Made by a program: the position numbers and the translations under genes. Below the pieces are notes generated by a model. It ran no database searches. It was not told where the DNA came from and saw nothing but the letters and a program-made list of their open reading frames with translations. 64,000 nt of DNA from positions 310,001-374,000 of the forward strand of contig CAWBGE010000024.1 in the NCBI GenBank assembly GCA_963788185.1, given 5' to 3'. Within the stretch, counting starts at the first letter, position 1, and each line of letters starts with the position of its first letter. The DNA is from CAIWHR01 sp963788185. Its GTDB lineage: Bacteria; Pseudomonadota; Gammaproteobacteria; Burkholderiales; Casimicrobiaceae. Below are positions 29,783 through 39,257 of the stretch, in pieces.

Positions 29783-30598
29783 GTGAACCGCATCGACGCC
29801 ACGTTTGCGAAGCTGAAGGCTGCGGGACGCACCGCGCTCATTCCCTACATCACGTCGGGCGACCCGTCACCCGTCGCGACGGTGCCGATCATGCACGCGC
29901 TCGTCGCCTCCGGCGCCGACATCATCGAGCTGGGCGTGCCGTTTTCCGATCCCATGGCCGATGGCCCGGTGATCCAGCGCGCCTCCGAGCGCGCGCTGGC
30001 GCAGCACGTCGGCCTCGCCGGCGTGCTGGCGATGGTGGCGGAATTCCGGCAGCGGGATGCGACCACGCCGGTGGTGCTGATGGGTTACGCCAATCCGGTC
30101 GAGGCGATGGGCGTGGCCGCGTTTGCGGGCCGCGCGCGCGACGCCGGCGTCGACGGCGTGCTGATCGTCGACTACCCGCCGGAGGAAGCGGAGGCGTTTG
30201 CGGCGCTGCTGGGCGCGCGCGACCTGGCGCCGATCTTTCTCGTGTCGCCGACCACGCCCGCCGCGCGCATCGCGGCGGTGGGCCGCATCGCGCGCGGGTA
30301 TGTCTATTACGTCTCGCTGAAAGGGGTGACCGGGGCGGGGCACATCGATACCGCCGAGGTGTCGCGCAAGCTCGCCGAGATTCGCCGCGAAATCACGCTT
30401 CCGGTCGGCGTCGGCTTCGGCATCCGCGACGCTTCGAGTGCGCAGGCGATTGCCGCGGATGCCGATGCGGTCGTCATCGGCAGCCGCATCATCCAGGAAA
30501 TCGAAAACGGCCCGGCGGAGACCGCACCACAGCGGGCGGGCGAATGGCTGGCCGGCATCCGCCGCGCCATCGATGCAGTGAACAAGCGCGCCGCATGA
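29783..30598 (+). CDS. trpA: Tryptophan synthase alpha chain
   Basis: TrpA cleaves indole-3-glycerol phosphate and channels indole to TrpB. From GTG 29783 the protein is 271 residues, with the catalytic Glu in ADIIELGVPFSDPMADGP and the Asp in VLIVDYPPEE, and the phosphate-binding VGFGIRD and VIGSRI loops. VNRIDATFAKLKAAGR is the usual TrpA N-terminus, supporting this start. An in-frame ATG at 29723 overlapping the trpB stop would add 20 residues (beginning MSTMGRPK) encoded partly by the hairpin. Both starts are possible. Confidence 0.95.
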   Translation: MNRIDATFAKLKAAGRTALIPYITSGDPSPVATVPIMHALVASGADIIELGVPFSDPMADGPVIQRASERALAQHVGLAGVLAMVAEFRQRDATTPVVLMGYANPVEAMGVAAFAGRARDAGVDGVLIVDYPPEEAEAFAALLGARDLAPIFLVSPTTPAARIAAVGRIARGYVYYVSLKGVTGAGHIDTAEVSRKLAEIRREITLPVGVGFGIRDASSAQAIAADADAVVIGSRIIQEIENGPAETAPQRAGEWLAGIRRAIDAVNKRAA

Positions 30599-30654
30599 TT
30601 GTTCGCCGCGCGCCGCCCTGAAACGGCGGTTACCGCGTCACCGGGGAGAACACG

Positions 30655-31524
30655 ATGAGCTGGTTGCAGAAGCTGCTGCCTCCACGCATCAAGAGCACGC
30701 CGGGAACGAAGAAGACGGCGGTGCCGGAAGGGCTCTGGATCAAGTGCCCGTCCTGCGAGGGGGTGCTCTACCGCACCGATCTCGAGAACAACCTCAATGT
30801 GTGTCCCAAGTGCGCGCATCACGCGCGGGTGTCGGCGCGCGAGCGCATCGAGCACCTGCTCGACGGCGAGGGGCGCTTCGAGATCGGCTCCGAGGTCCTG
30901 CCGGTCGACCCGCTCAAGTTCAAGGACACGAAAAAGTATTCCGACCGCCTCGCTGCCGCGATGGAGGAGACCGGCGAAACCGACGCGCTGGTGGTGATGC
31001 AGGGCAGCATCAAGTCCGTTCCAGTCGTGGTCGCCGCGTTCGAGTTCGAGTTCATGGGCGGATCGATGGGCTCGGTGGTCGGCGAGCGGTTCGCGCGCGG
31101 CGTGCGCGTCGCCTGCGAGAACCGCGTGCCGTTCGTCTGCATCGCGGCGTCGGGCGGCGCGCGGATGCAGGAAGGCGTGAACTCGCTGTTCCAGATGGCG
31201 AAGACCACCGCCGTGCTGCAGGAACTCAACAAGGCGGGGCTGCCGTTCCTGTCGCTGCTCACCGATCCGACGATGGGCGGAGTGTCGGCGTCGTTCGCGT
31301 TCGTCGCCGACTTGGTGATCGCCGAACCCGGCGCGCTGATCGGCTTCGCGGGGCCGCGCGTGATCGAGCAGACCGTGCGCGAGACGCTGCCGGAAGGCTT
31401 CCAGCGGGCCGAGTTCCTGCTCGGGAAAGGCGCGATCGACATGATCGTCGACCGTCGCAAATTGAGGGACGAACTCGCGCAACTCCTCGCGCTGCTGATG
31501 CGGCAGCCGGCGCCGGTGGCGTAG
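30655..31524 (+). CDS. accD: Acetyl-CoA carboxylase carboxyltransferase subunit beta
   Basis: AccD forms the carboxyltransferase with AccA, making malonyl-CoA for fatty acid synthesis. The 289-residue protein has an N-terminal zinc ribbon (CPSC near residue 31, CPKC near 50) and the crotonase-like carboxyltransferase domain with ASGGARMQEG and TDPTMGGVSASFA. GGGGAG lies upstream of ATG 30655. It sits between trpA and folC, the classical order. Confidence 0.97.
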   Translation: MSWLQKLLPPRIKSTPGTKKTAVPEGLWIKCPSCEGVLYRTDLENNLNVCPKCAHHARVSARERIEHLLDGEGRFEIGSEVLPVDPLKFKDTKKYSDRLAAAMEETGETDALVVMQGSIKSVPVVVAAFEFEFMGGSMGSVVGERFARGVRVACENRVPFVCIAASGGARMQEGVNSLFQMAKTTAVLQELNKAGLPFLSLLTDPTMGGVSASFAFVADLVIAEPGALIGFAGPRVIEQTVRETLPEGFQRAEFLLGKGAIDMIVDRRKLRDELAQLLALLMRQPAPVA

Positions 31525-31529
31525 GGCTT

Positions 31530-32816
31530 GTGGCGGAGACCCGCCCGCAAACGCTGGCCGCGTGGCTCGCGTACCTCGAGACGCTGCACCCCAAGGCGAT
31601 TGCGATGGGCCTCGATCGCGTGCGCGCGGTCGCGTCCCGCCTCGTATCGCCGCCGCGCTGCCCGGTGATCACCGTCACCGGCACCAACGGCAAAGGCTCG
31701 ACCTGCGCACTGCTGGACGCGGTCCTGCGCTGCGGCGGCTACCGCGTCGCGCTCTACACTTCGCCGCACCTACTGCGCTACAACGAGCGCGTGCGCGTCG
31801 ACGGCCGCGAGGCGTCCGACGACGAGCTGATCACGGCTTTCAACGCCGTCGAGGATGCCCGCGTCGCCGCCAGCCCGCACACCGCGCTGACCTATTTCGA
31901 ATTCGGCACTTTGGCGGCGCTGTGGCTGTTTGCGCGCGCGGCGCCCGACGTCATGATCCTCGAGGTCGGATTGGGCGGGAGGCTCGACGCGGTCAACATC
32001 GTCGATGCCGATGTCGCCGTCGTCACCACCGTCGAACTCGATCACATGGACTACCTGGGACCTTCGCGCGAGCACATCGGCCGCGAGAAGGCGGGCATCT
32101 TTCGCGCCGGGCGCCCGGCAGTCTGCGGCGATGCTACACCTCCGGCTTCGCTCGTCGACCACGCCCGCGAGATCGGCGCGCCGCTGACGCTGATGGGCCG
32201 CGATTGCGGCTATTCGAGCGCCGACCACCAGTGGCAGTACTGGGGTCCCGGCGGGCGTCGTTTCGGCCTCGCCGCGCCGGCGCTGCGCGGCGGATATCAG
32301 CTCGCCAACGCGACCGCCGCCTTCGCGGCCCTGGGGCTGCTGTCGGCGGCGCTGCCGCTTCCGGCCAGCGCACTGCGCGATGGTCTCGCCCACGTGGTCC
32401 TGCCGGGGCGGTTCCAGGTGCTCCCCGGTCGCCCGACCATCGTCCTCGACGTCGCGCACAACCCGCACGCGGCGCGGGCGTTGGCGGGCGCACTGGGGAC
32501 GATGGGCTTTCATCCGCGGACGCTGGCGGTATTCGGCATGCTGGCCGACAAGGACATCGCCGGTGTGATCGAGGCGGTCGCGCCCCGTGTCGATCGATGG
32601 TATGCGGCGACGCTGCCCGGACCGCGCGGTGCGACCGCGGCGACGTTGTCCGCGCAGCTCACGGCTTCGGGCGTGGCGGCAGATGCGATCCGCCGCTGCG
32701 ACGATGTGGGCCAGGCGCTGGCGGCCGCTCGGGACGACGCGGCCGAAGCTGATAGAATTCTCGTCTTCGGTTCCTTCCTCACCGTTGCCGCGGCGCTGGC
32801 CGCGGTGCGCGCATGA
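31530..32816 (+). CDS. folC: Bifunctional folylpolyglutamate/dihydrofolate synthase
   Basis: FolC adds glutamate to dihydropteroate and to folates. The 428-residue Mur-ligase-type protein has the P-loop VTGTNGKGSTCALL near residues 48-61, the LEVGLGGRLDAVN segment, ELDHMDYLG, and a C-terminal domain starting around GRPTIVLDVAHNPHAA. The start is taken as GTG 31530, five bases after the accD stop (VAETRPQTLAAW); the open frame continues upstream through accD, which is not meaningful. Confidence 0.95.
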   Translation: MAETRPQTLAAWLAYLETLHPKAIAMGLDRVRAVASRLVSPPRCPVITVTGTNGKGSTCALLDAVLRCGGYRVALYTSPHLLRYNERVRVDGREASDDELITAFNAVEDARVAASPHTALTYFEFGTLAALWLFARAAPDVMILEVGLGGRLDAVNIVDADVAVVTTVELDHMDYLGPSREHIGREKAGIFRAGRPAVCGDATPPASLVDHAREIGAPLTLMGRDCGYSSADHQWQYWGPGGRRFGLAAPALRGGYQLANATAAFAALGLLSAALPLPASALRDGLAHVVLPGRFQVLPGRPTIVLDVAHNPHAARALAGALGTMGFHPRTLAVFGMLADKDIAGVIEAVAPRVDRWYAATLPGPRGATAATLSAQLTASGVAADAIRRCDDVGQALAAARDDAAEADRILVFGSFLTVAAALAAVRA

Positions 32817-32834
32817 ATTCTTCCCGATACCTGC

Positions 32835-33674
32835 ATGGCTGAACGCAACCCCGACAACGCCGACCCCACGCTCTCGGTCGATGAACTGCGGCGCAAGGCG
32901 CGGCGTCGGCTCGTCGGCGCGGTCGTCATTGCGCTGGCCGCGGCCATCGTCCTGCCGCTGCTGCTCGAAACGGATCCCAAGCCGCTGGGCGAGGATGTGG
33001 CGGTCAAGATTCCGGCGGTCGATGACAGCCGGTTCGTGAGTCGGCTGTCCGGCAAGTCCGGCGACCCGGCGGGCAGCGCCACCGCGACTGCGCCTGTGGC
33101 GCCCCCCCCGAAGGCGGCCGCCGCGCCGGAACCCGCGCCAGCCCCCGCGCCGACGGCCGCTGCTGCTGCCCGCCCGCCGACGGCTGCCGTGCCCGTCGCC
33201 GCACCCGTTGTTCCGCCGCCGAAGAAGACCGTGGCCGAGGCCGAGCAGCGGCTCCTGACCCCGGCCGTCAAGGCGCCTGTCGCAAGTCCGCCCGTTGCAA
33301 CTCAGCCCGTGGCGAAGCCAGTCGTTCCGGCGCCGGATCCGGTGTCGAAACCCGCCGTTTCGGCACCTGAGGCCAGGACCGCCGCAGCGCCCCCGCCCGC
33401 ACCGAAGTCCGTCGATCCCGGCACCGCCGCCGCGCCGGCGAAGGAAGGCTTCGTCGTCCAGTTGGCCGCGTATGCGGACGACAAGGGAGCCAATGCGTTT
33501 GCCGCTCGCCTGAAGAAGGCCGGTCACGCCGCGTATGTCGAGCCGGTGGAGACCAGTCGGGGCACGCTGTGGCGCGTTCGCGTCGGCGGGTTTGCGACAC
33601 GTGCCGACGCCGATGTCGCGCGCGCCCGGCTCAAGGACGAAGGCCACAGCGGCATCGTCGCCGCAGCGAAGTAG
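32835..33674 (+). CDS. SPOR domain cell-division protein (DedD-like)
   Basis: This 279-residue single-pass membrane protein has a short cytoplasmic basic segment, a transmembrane helix (about residues 28-45), a long Pro/Ala-rich periplasmic linker (about 85-200), and a C-terminal SPOR domain (about 203-279, GFVVQLAAYADD onward). SPOR domains bind denuded septal peptidoglycan. DedD is the family member normally found between folC and cvpA, which fits this place. Confidence 0.9.
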   Translation: MAERNPDNADPTLSVDELRRKARRRLVGAVVIALAAAIVLPLLLETDPKPLGEDVAVKIPAVDDSRFVSRLSGKSGDPAGSATATAPVAPPPKAAAAPEPAPAPAPTAAAAARPPTAAVPVAAPVVPPPKKTVAEAEQRLLTPAVKAPVASPPVATQPVAKPVVPAPDPVSKPAVSAPEARTAAAPPPAPKSVDPGTAAAPAKEGFVVQLAAYADDKGANAFAARLKKAGHAAYVEPVETSRGTLWRVRVGGFATRADADVARARLKDEGHSGIVAAAK

Positions 33675-33733
33675 CCGCGTCCCGGCCCGCGGTTCCATCT
33701 CCTCCGCGCCGACGCGCACGCAGACTCCTGCCG

Positions 33734-34282
33734 ATGACGGCCTTCGATCTCGTCGTGCTCGCGGTCATCGGTCTGTCGACCACGATCGCGCTGGTGCGCG
33801 GGTTCGTGCGCTCGCTGGTGTCGCTGGTCGCGTGGCTGATTGCACTGGTGCTCGGGTTGCAGTGGGGGCCGGCCGTCGCCGCGCTGGTCCCCGGCAACGC
33901 GATTCCCCCGCCGGCGGCGCAGGTCATCGGCTTCGCTGCGGTGTTCATCGTCGTCGTCATCGCCGGCGCGCTCGCAGGGACGCTGATGGCCAGGCTGCTG
34001 CACGCGGTCGGGCTTGGCATCGTCGACCGCCTGTTGGGCGCCGTGTTCGGTCTGGGCCGCGGCCTCCTGCTGGTGGCTATCGGGGTGCTGCTGGCGGGGC
34101 TCACCACCCTGCCGCGGCAGGATTGGTGGCAGAATTCCCTGTTGGCGGATCCGCTGGTCCGCATCGTGTTGTCGTTCGCGGCTGAGCTGCCCGCCGGCTG
34201 GGTCGAGCGACTCGATTATTCGGCGGCCGGCAAATTGCCCGTGCCGGGCCGTGCCGCCGATCCGCGTAGCCAGAGGATTTGA
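33734..34282 (+). CDS. cvpA: CvpA family membrane protein
   Basis: This 182-residue protein has four predicted transmembrane helices and the CvpA N-terminal pattern (TAFDLVVLAVIGLS, ALVRGFVRSLVSL). CvpA family members were first linked to colicin V production and later to envelope homeostasis; no colicin gene is here. It lies three bases upstream of purF, the usual neighbour. ATG 33734 is chosen; the frame is open upstream to 33569 without conserved content. Confidence 0.92.
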   Translation: MTAFDLVVLAVIGLSTTIALVRGFVRSLVSLVAWLIALVLGLQWGPAVAALVPGNAIPPPAAQVIGFAAVFIVVVIAGALAGTLMARLLHAVGLGIVDRLLGAVFGLGRGLLLVAIGVLLAGLTTLPRQDWWQNSLLADPLVRIVLSFAAELPAGWVERLDYSAAGKLPVPGRAADPRSQRI

Positions 34283-34285
34283 GCC

Positions 34286-35797
34286 ATGTGTGGAATTGTC
34301 GGCGCCGTCGCCCATATGCCGGTCAACCAGCTGCTGTACGACGCCCTGCTGCTGCTGCAGCATCGCGGCCAGGACGCCGCCGGCATCGTCACCAGCGAAG
34401 GGCCGATGTTCCACATGCACAAGGGCAGCGGTTACGTGCGCGACGTGTTCCGCACCCGCAACATGCGCGACCTCTCCGGCACGCTGGGCATCGGCCATTG
34501 CCGCTATCCGACCGCCGGGTCGGCGGTGTCGGAACTCGAGTCGCAGCCGTTCTACGTCAACTCCCCGTTCGGCATCACCCTTGCGCACAACGGCAACCTC
34601 ACCAACAGCGAAGCGTTGAAGCGCGAACTCTTCCAACTCGACTTCCGCCACGTCAACACCAACTCCGATTCCGAGGTGCTGCTCAACGTCCTCGCGCTCG
34701 AGCTCGAACGCGCAGCGCATCACGCCCGCCTGGATGCCAACGCGATCTTCACCGCGGTCGCCGGTGTCCACAGGCGCTGCCGCGGCGCGTACGCCATCGT
34801 GTCGATGATCGCCGGCTACGGGATGCTGGCGTTTCGCGATCCCTTCGGCATTCGGCCGCTGATCATCGGCGTCAGCGAAGCGATGGGGGGCACCGAGTAC
34901 CTCGTCGCGAGCGAGTCGGTGGCGCTCGAGGCGCTGGGATTTTCGGTGCTGCGGGACGTCGAGCCGGGCGAGGCGGTCTACATCGACCAGGCGGGCGGGT
35001 TCCACAGCCGGCAATGCGCCGAAAGCACATCGCTCAACCCCTGCATCTTCGAATACGTCTATCTGGCGCGGCCGGACTCGGTGATCGACGGCACGTCGGT
35101 GTACGAGACGCGCCTGCGGATGGGCGAGCAGCTCGGGCACAAGATCCGCGGCATCCCCGAAGCGCAGGACATCGACGTCGTGATCCCGATTCCCGATTCG
35201 AGCCGGCCATCGGCGCTGGAGCTCGCCAACGTCCTGGGTCTCAAGTATCGCGAGGGCTTCGTCAAGAACCGCTACATCGGCCGCACGTTCATCATGCCCG
35301 GCCAGGCGATGCGGCGCAAAAGCGTGCGCCAGAAGCTGAACCCCTGCGGCATCGAGTTCAAGGACAAGGTGGTGCTGCTGGTCGACGACTCGATCGTTCG
35401 CGGAACGACCTCGCGCGAAATCGTGCAGATGGCCCGCGAAGCGGGCGCGCGCAAGGTCTACTTCGCGTCGGCCAGTCCCCCTGTGCGCTTTCAGAACGTC
35501 TACGGCATCGACATGCCGAACCAGAACGAGCTGGTGGCGACCGGCCGCAGCGAAGCCGAGATCGCGCGTGAAATCGGCGCCGATCTTCTGGTCTACCAGG
35601 ACCTCGCGGCGCTGAAGACCGCGGTGCGCAGCGCCGGGAGCCGGCTCTCCGAATTCGAGGCATCCTGCTTCGACGGCAAGTACATCACCGGCGACGTGAC
35701 GGCCGATTATCTTTCGCACCTGGCCCACGAACGCGACATGCTGCGGGGCGAGGACGACGACGGCGATGCCAAGCCGCTGGAACGCGCGACGGCGTGA
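34286..35797 (+). CDS. purF: Amidophosphoribosyltransferase
   Basis: PurF makes phosphoribosylamine from PRPP and glutamine, the first committed purine step. The 503-residue protein begins MCGIVGAVAH with the N-terminal nucleophile cysteine at residue 2, has the glutaminase domain in the first half, and a PRPP-binding loop VVLLVDDSIVRGTTSREIV in the second. Length is typical. It is the last gene of the trpF-to-purF block. Confidence 0.97.
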   Translation: MCGIVGAVAHMPVNQLLYDALLLLQHRGQDAAGIVTSEGPMFHMHKGSGYVRDVFRTRNMRDLSGTLGIGHCRYPTAGSAVSELESQPFYVNSPFGITLAHNGNLTNSEALKRELFQLDFRHVNTNSDSEVLLNVLALELERAAHHARLDANAIFTAVAGVHRRCRGAYAIVSMIAGYGMLAFRDPFGIRPLIIGVSEAMGGTEYLVASESVALEALGFSVLRDVEPGEAVYIDQAGGFHSRQCAESTSLNPCIFEYVYLARPDSVIDGTSVYETRLRMGEQLGHKIRGIPEAQDIDVVIPIPDSSRPSALELANVLGLKYREGFVKNRYIGRTFIMPGQAMRRKSVRQKLNPCGIEFKDKVVLLVDDSIVRGTTSREIVQMAREAGARKVYFASASPPVRFQNVYGIDMPNQNELVATGRSEAEIAREIGADLLVYQDLAALKTAVRSAGSRLSEFEASCFDGKYITGDVTADYLSHLAHERDMLRGEDDDGDAKPLERATA

Positions 35798-35849
35798 GCG
35801 AACGCGGCGCGCAGGCCGCGCTTCGGGTGCGGACGCCCGGGTCGGGAGG

Positions 35850-36914
35850 TTACTTCGCTGCTGCCGTCATGTAATCGACGCCGGCCTTGATTTCGGCGTC
35901 TGACATCGCCGCGAAGCCGCCCTTGGGGGGCATCGCACCCTTGCCCTTCAATACGCTCGCGTACAACGCTTCGGCGCCGGTCTTCAGACGCGGCGCCCAG
36001 GCGGCCTTGTCGCCCAATTTGGGTGCGCCCGCCGCGCCGGTTGCGTGGCACGCCATGCACGCCGTGTCATAGACCTTCTTGCCGTCGGCCGCCGCAGCCG
36101 GGGCGGAGGCGGCAACCGTGGGCGCTACCGCCGCCGGGGCCGCCGCAGCGACCGGCGTCGCCCCCGAATTCAGCATGTACTCGATCGCGCGCTTGACCTC
36201 GGCATCGGACAGGTCGGCGAGTCCGCCACGGGCCGGCATGCCGGCGTGCCCCTTCAGCGCCGACGCGAGCACCGGATCGAAGCCCAGCTTGACACGCGAT
36301 ATCCACGCCGTGCGATCGCCGATCTTCGGCGCCCCGCCCTGACCGGTCTGGTGACACTTTCCGCAAGCTGCAGCCACGACCTGCTCGCCGCTGCGGCCTT
36401 CCATCGGCGGGGCCGGTCGGGCGATCGCCGCCGGTCCGGCGGGCTCCATCCATCCGGCGCCGGCCTTGTTGATCATGAACACGACTGCGCGCTGCACTTC
36501 GATATCCTCGAGATTGGGATTTCCCCCCTTGGCAGGCATCGCCCTGATACCGGCGATCGCGTGCTCGAAGGTGAGCTTGGGCCCCTGCGCGATGACCTTG
36601 GCCCACGCGGCCTTGTCGCCGAGCTTGTGCGCGCCTGCGATGCCCCCTTCGTGGCAGGACTTGCACACCTGTCCGTACACCTGGTCGCCGGTGAGAGCGC
36701 CCTTGGGGCCGCTGGCGATGGCGAGCTTGATGTCGCCGACGGGCTTGATGCGGTCGATGACGCCGCTGTCGTCGTCGCCACCACCCTTCTTGCCGCTGGT
36801 GACGAGTTGCGAGAACAGGACGATCAGCGCGATCGGGATGACGAACGCGGCCACGACGACGACGACGAGTTGCTTCCAGTTCTTGATCGGGGATTCGTGC
36901 TGATGGTCGCTCAT
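35850..36914 (-). CDS. Membrane-anchored triheme cytochrome c (class I, c5-like)
   Basis: This 354-residue protein has an N-terminal membrane anchor (about residues 16-37) and three c-type domains with heme sites C84KSCH88, C184GKCH188 and C286MACH290. Each is followed by a MP-x-K/R-GG segment giving the axial methionine. Alanine/proline-rich linkers separate the domains. It likely passes electrons in the periplasm between the respiratory chain and a terminal acceptor; the partner is unknown. The ATG at 36914 (MSDHQHES) is chosen over a longer frame starting at 37094. Confidence 0.9.
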   Translation of the reverse strand: MSDHQHESPIKNWKQLVVVVVAAFVIPIALIVLFSQLVTSGKKGGGDDDSGVIDRIKPVGDIKLAIASGPKGALTGDQVYGQVCKSCHEGGIAGAHKLGDKAAWAKVIAQGPKLTFEHAIAGIRAMPAKGGNPNLEDIEVQRAVVFMINKAGAGWMEPAGPAAIARPAPPMEGRSGEQVVAAACGKCHQTGQGGAPKIGDRTAWISRVKLGFDPVLASALKGHAGMPARGGLADLSDAEVKRAIEYMLNSGATPVAAAAPAAVAPTVAASAPAAAADGKKVYDTACMACHATGAAGAPKLGDKAAWAPRLKTGAEALYASVLKGKGAMPPKGGFAAMSDAEIKAGVDYMTAAAK

Positions 36915-37115
36915 GGGCGTTCCTGGTCCAAGGGTGTGCAATGGGCGCGCGGTTGGCAAAACGAAACGATCCTGCGGCCGGAGACGCCAGTGCCTGCCGC
37001 TGCGGCCGGCGCCCTCCGGAGGGCTTCGGGAAAACGTTCCATTATAACGTGCCGACCGAGGTGCGAAAGCACGGCTGGACGCTCCTCCCGTCACCGGGGT
37101 AAACTACTCGGCTGC

Positions 37116-37192
37116 GCGCCCGTAGCTCAGTTGGATAGAGTGTTGGTTTCCGAAGCCAAAGGTCACAGGTTCGACTCCTGTCGGGCGCGCCA
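37116..37192 (+). tRNA. tRNA-Arg (anticodon CCG)
   Basis: A 77-base cloverleaf can be drawn: acceptor GCGCCCG pairs with CGGGCGC, discriminator G, and an encoded CCA at 37190-37192. The anticodon stem TTGGT/GCCAA encloses the loop TTCCGAA, giving anticodon CCG, which reads CGG (Arg). The T arm ACAGG-TTCGACT-CCTGT is canonical. Confidence 0.97.
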
Positions 37193-37237
37193 TTCGACGT
37201 TCGATCCGCACCCGGGTGTCGTTTCCCGGCGCTTCGC

Positions 37238-37984
37238 TCAGGTTCCTGCCCGGATTGCGATCCGCTTCGCGCGCGCCCGGATGTTGAGGGCTTCGACCAG
37301 CAGCGAGAACAGCATCGCGGTGTAGATGTAGCCCTTGGGCACATGGGCACCGAAGGCCTCGCCGATCAGCGCCAGGCCGACCATGTTGAGGAACGCGAGC
37401 GCCAGCACCTTGATCGACGGATGACGGTGGACGAACTCGCCGATCGGGCGGGCCGCGAACATCATCACGGCGACGGACGCGACAATGGCGGCGACCATCA
37501 CCCCCACCTGGTCGACCATGCCCACGGCGGTGATCACCGAGTCGAGCGAAAAGACGATATCGATGACGCCGATCTGGGCAATGATGCTCCAGAACAGCGC
37601 GCGGCCGGTCCTGCCGTCGATCGTCGCGGCGGGCAGCACCTGCTCGTCCTTGGCCTCGACTTCGATGAATATCTCGTGCGATGCCTTGTACAGCAGGAAC
37701 AATCCGCCGAACAGCAGGATGAGGTCGCGGCCGCTGAAGTCCTCGCCGAGCACCGTGAACAGCGTTCCGGTGAGCCCCATCACCCAGGACAGCGAGACCA
37801 GCAGCGCCAGCCGCGAAAGCATGGCGAGGCCCAGGCCAAGCCGGCGCGCCTTGTCGCGGACCTCGGACGGCAACCTGGAGACGAGAATGCTGATGAAGAT
37901 GATGTTGTCCACGCCTAGCACGATCTCGAGCGCGGTGAGCATCGCGAACGCCATCCAGATCTCGGGGTTGGTCAGAAATGCCAT
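37238..37984 (-). CDS. TerC family integral membrane protein
   Basis: This 248-residue protein has about seven transmembrane helices and the TerC acidic signatures LEIVLGVDNIIFIS near residue 20 and DIVFSLDSVITAVGM near residue 145. Family members are linked to tellurite resistance and to manganese export during metalation of secreted proteins. It is convergent with the tRNA. The upstream region (37985-38231) shows no yybP-ykoY riboswitch that I can recognise. Confidence 0.92.
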   Translation of the reverse strand: MAFLTNPEIWMAFAMLTALEIVLGVDNIIFISILVSRLPSEVRDKARRLGLGLAMLSRLALLVSLSWVMGLTGTLFTVLGEDFSGRDLILLFGGLFLLYKASHEIFIEVEAKDEQVLPAATIDGRTGRALFWSIIAQIGVIDIVFSLDSVITAVGMVDQVGVMVAAIVASVAVMMFAARPIGEFVHRHPSIKVLALAFLNMVGLALIGEAFGAHVPKGYIYTAMLFSLLVEALNIRARAKRIAIRAGT

Positions 37985-38231
37985 GTCGTCGTCGCCCTTC
38001 GTGTCGGTGGGTTGCCATCGTTGATCGGGGCTGCGGGCATCCGCCGCTTCGCGCTGCCCACCGCCGCAATCGCGCCGGGGATAGCGGAGTCGGTCAGGAT
38101 GCTAACCATCGGGCGCGCGTTCGGCAATGCAAATTTCGCATTGGATGGAAAGGCGGCGGGCGGCACAATGGCGTCTTGCCCGTCCCGGCCCCCGCGTCGC
38201 GCGACGTGCCCCCTGTAACGGAGACCGCACC

Positions 38232-39257
38232 ATGGAGATCCTCCACCCCTACCTCATGTTCCTTGGTGACGTCCCCGACGCGCTGGCCGCCAAGACCGCG
38301 CACGGCATCGTCGACTGGCGCCGCGAGTGGTGCCTCGCGCAGTTGCGGCTGCCGGGCTGCCGCGCCGACCTGGGCCTGCCGGACATGGCAATCGCCGACG
38401 CTGCCGCCAGGGGTGCACGGACGCTCGTGATCGGCGCGGCGAATGCCGGCGGCGTGCTACCCGACCATTGGGTCGACGCGATCGTCGCGGCGCTCGAAGC
38501 GGGGCTCGACGTGGCGAGCGGACTGCACACGCGGCTCGACTCGATTCCTTTGATCCGCGCCGCCGCCGCGCGCCATGGCCGCCAGCTGTTCGACGTGCGC
38601 CATTCCGATCAGCGGTTCGACACCGGGAAGGGTGACAAGCGCCCCGGTCTGAGGCTGCTCACCGTGGGCACCGATTGCTCGGTCGGCAAGAAATACGCGG
38701 TGCTCGCGCTGGAACGCGAGATGCGCGCGCGCGGCATGGACGCCGATTTCTGCGCCACCGGACAAACCGGCGTGTTCATCTCCGGCCGCGGCGTTGCCGT
38801 CGACGCGGTGGTCGCCGACTTCATCTCGGGCGCGGTCGAGTGGCTGTCGCCGGCCGCCGCGCCGGGCCACTGGGATCTGATCGAAGGGCAGGGATCGCTC
38901 TTCCACCCATCGTTCGCGGGGGTCACGCTCGGGCTTCTCCACGGCGCGCAGCCCGACGCGTTCGTGATCTGCCACGAGCCGACGCGCACGCACATGCGCG
39001 GCGTCGCGCAAACGATGCCTTCGATCGGCGATGTCATCGACCTGACGCTGCGCTGCGGGCGCATCACGAATCCAGGCATCCGGCCCATCGGCATCGCCGT
39101 CAACACGGCAGCGCTCGCCGAGCACGAAGCGCGCGAGGTCCTGGCGCGTGCCGCGGCGGACTATCAGCTGCCGGCGACCGATCCGGTGCGCTTCGGCGTC
39201 GCGGCCATCGTGGATCGGCTGCAGCGCGAATTTCCGCCGCTGCAGGGCGGCGCCTGA
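38232..39257 (+). CDS. dgcN: DUF1611 protein, DgcN-type D-glutamate N-acetyltransferase
   Basis: This 341-residue DUF1611 protein has a Rossmann-like N-terminal part and a P-loop near residue 146 (VGTDCSVGKK). DUF1611 members paired with an enolase-superfamily epimerase have been described as DgcN, which N-acetylates D-glutamate so that DgcA can racemise it. Here the downstream gene overlaps by one base and is exactly such an enzyme, so this assignment is good by context. It would let the cell use peptidoglycan-derived D-amino acids. Confidence 0.85.
   Translation: MEILHPYLMFLGDVPDALAAKTAHGIVDWRREWCLAQLRLPGCRADLGLPDMAIADAAARGARTLVIGAANAGGVLPDHWVDAIVAALEAGLDVASGLHTRLDSIPLIRAAAARHGRQLFDVRHSDQRFDTGKGDKRPGLRLLTVGTDCSVGKKYAVLALEREMRARGMDADFCATGQTGVFISGRGVAVDAVVADFISGAVEWLSPAAAPGHWDLIEGQGSLFHPSFAGVTLGLLHGAQPDAFVICHEPTRTHMRGVAQTMPSIGDVIDLTLRCGRITNPGIRPIGIAVNTAALAEHEAREVLARAAADYQLPATDPVRFGVAAIVDRLQREFPPLQGGA

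Noticed and set aside
37985..38231. yybP-ykoY manganese riboswitch before terC
   Set aside because: This is a common location for it, but the conserved loop sequences could not be found on the minus strand.
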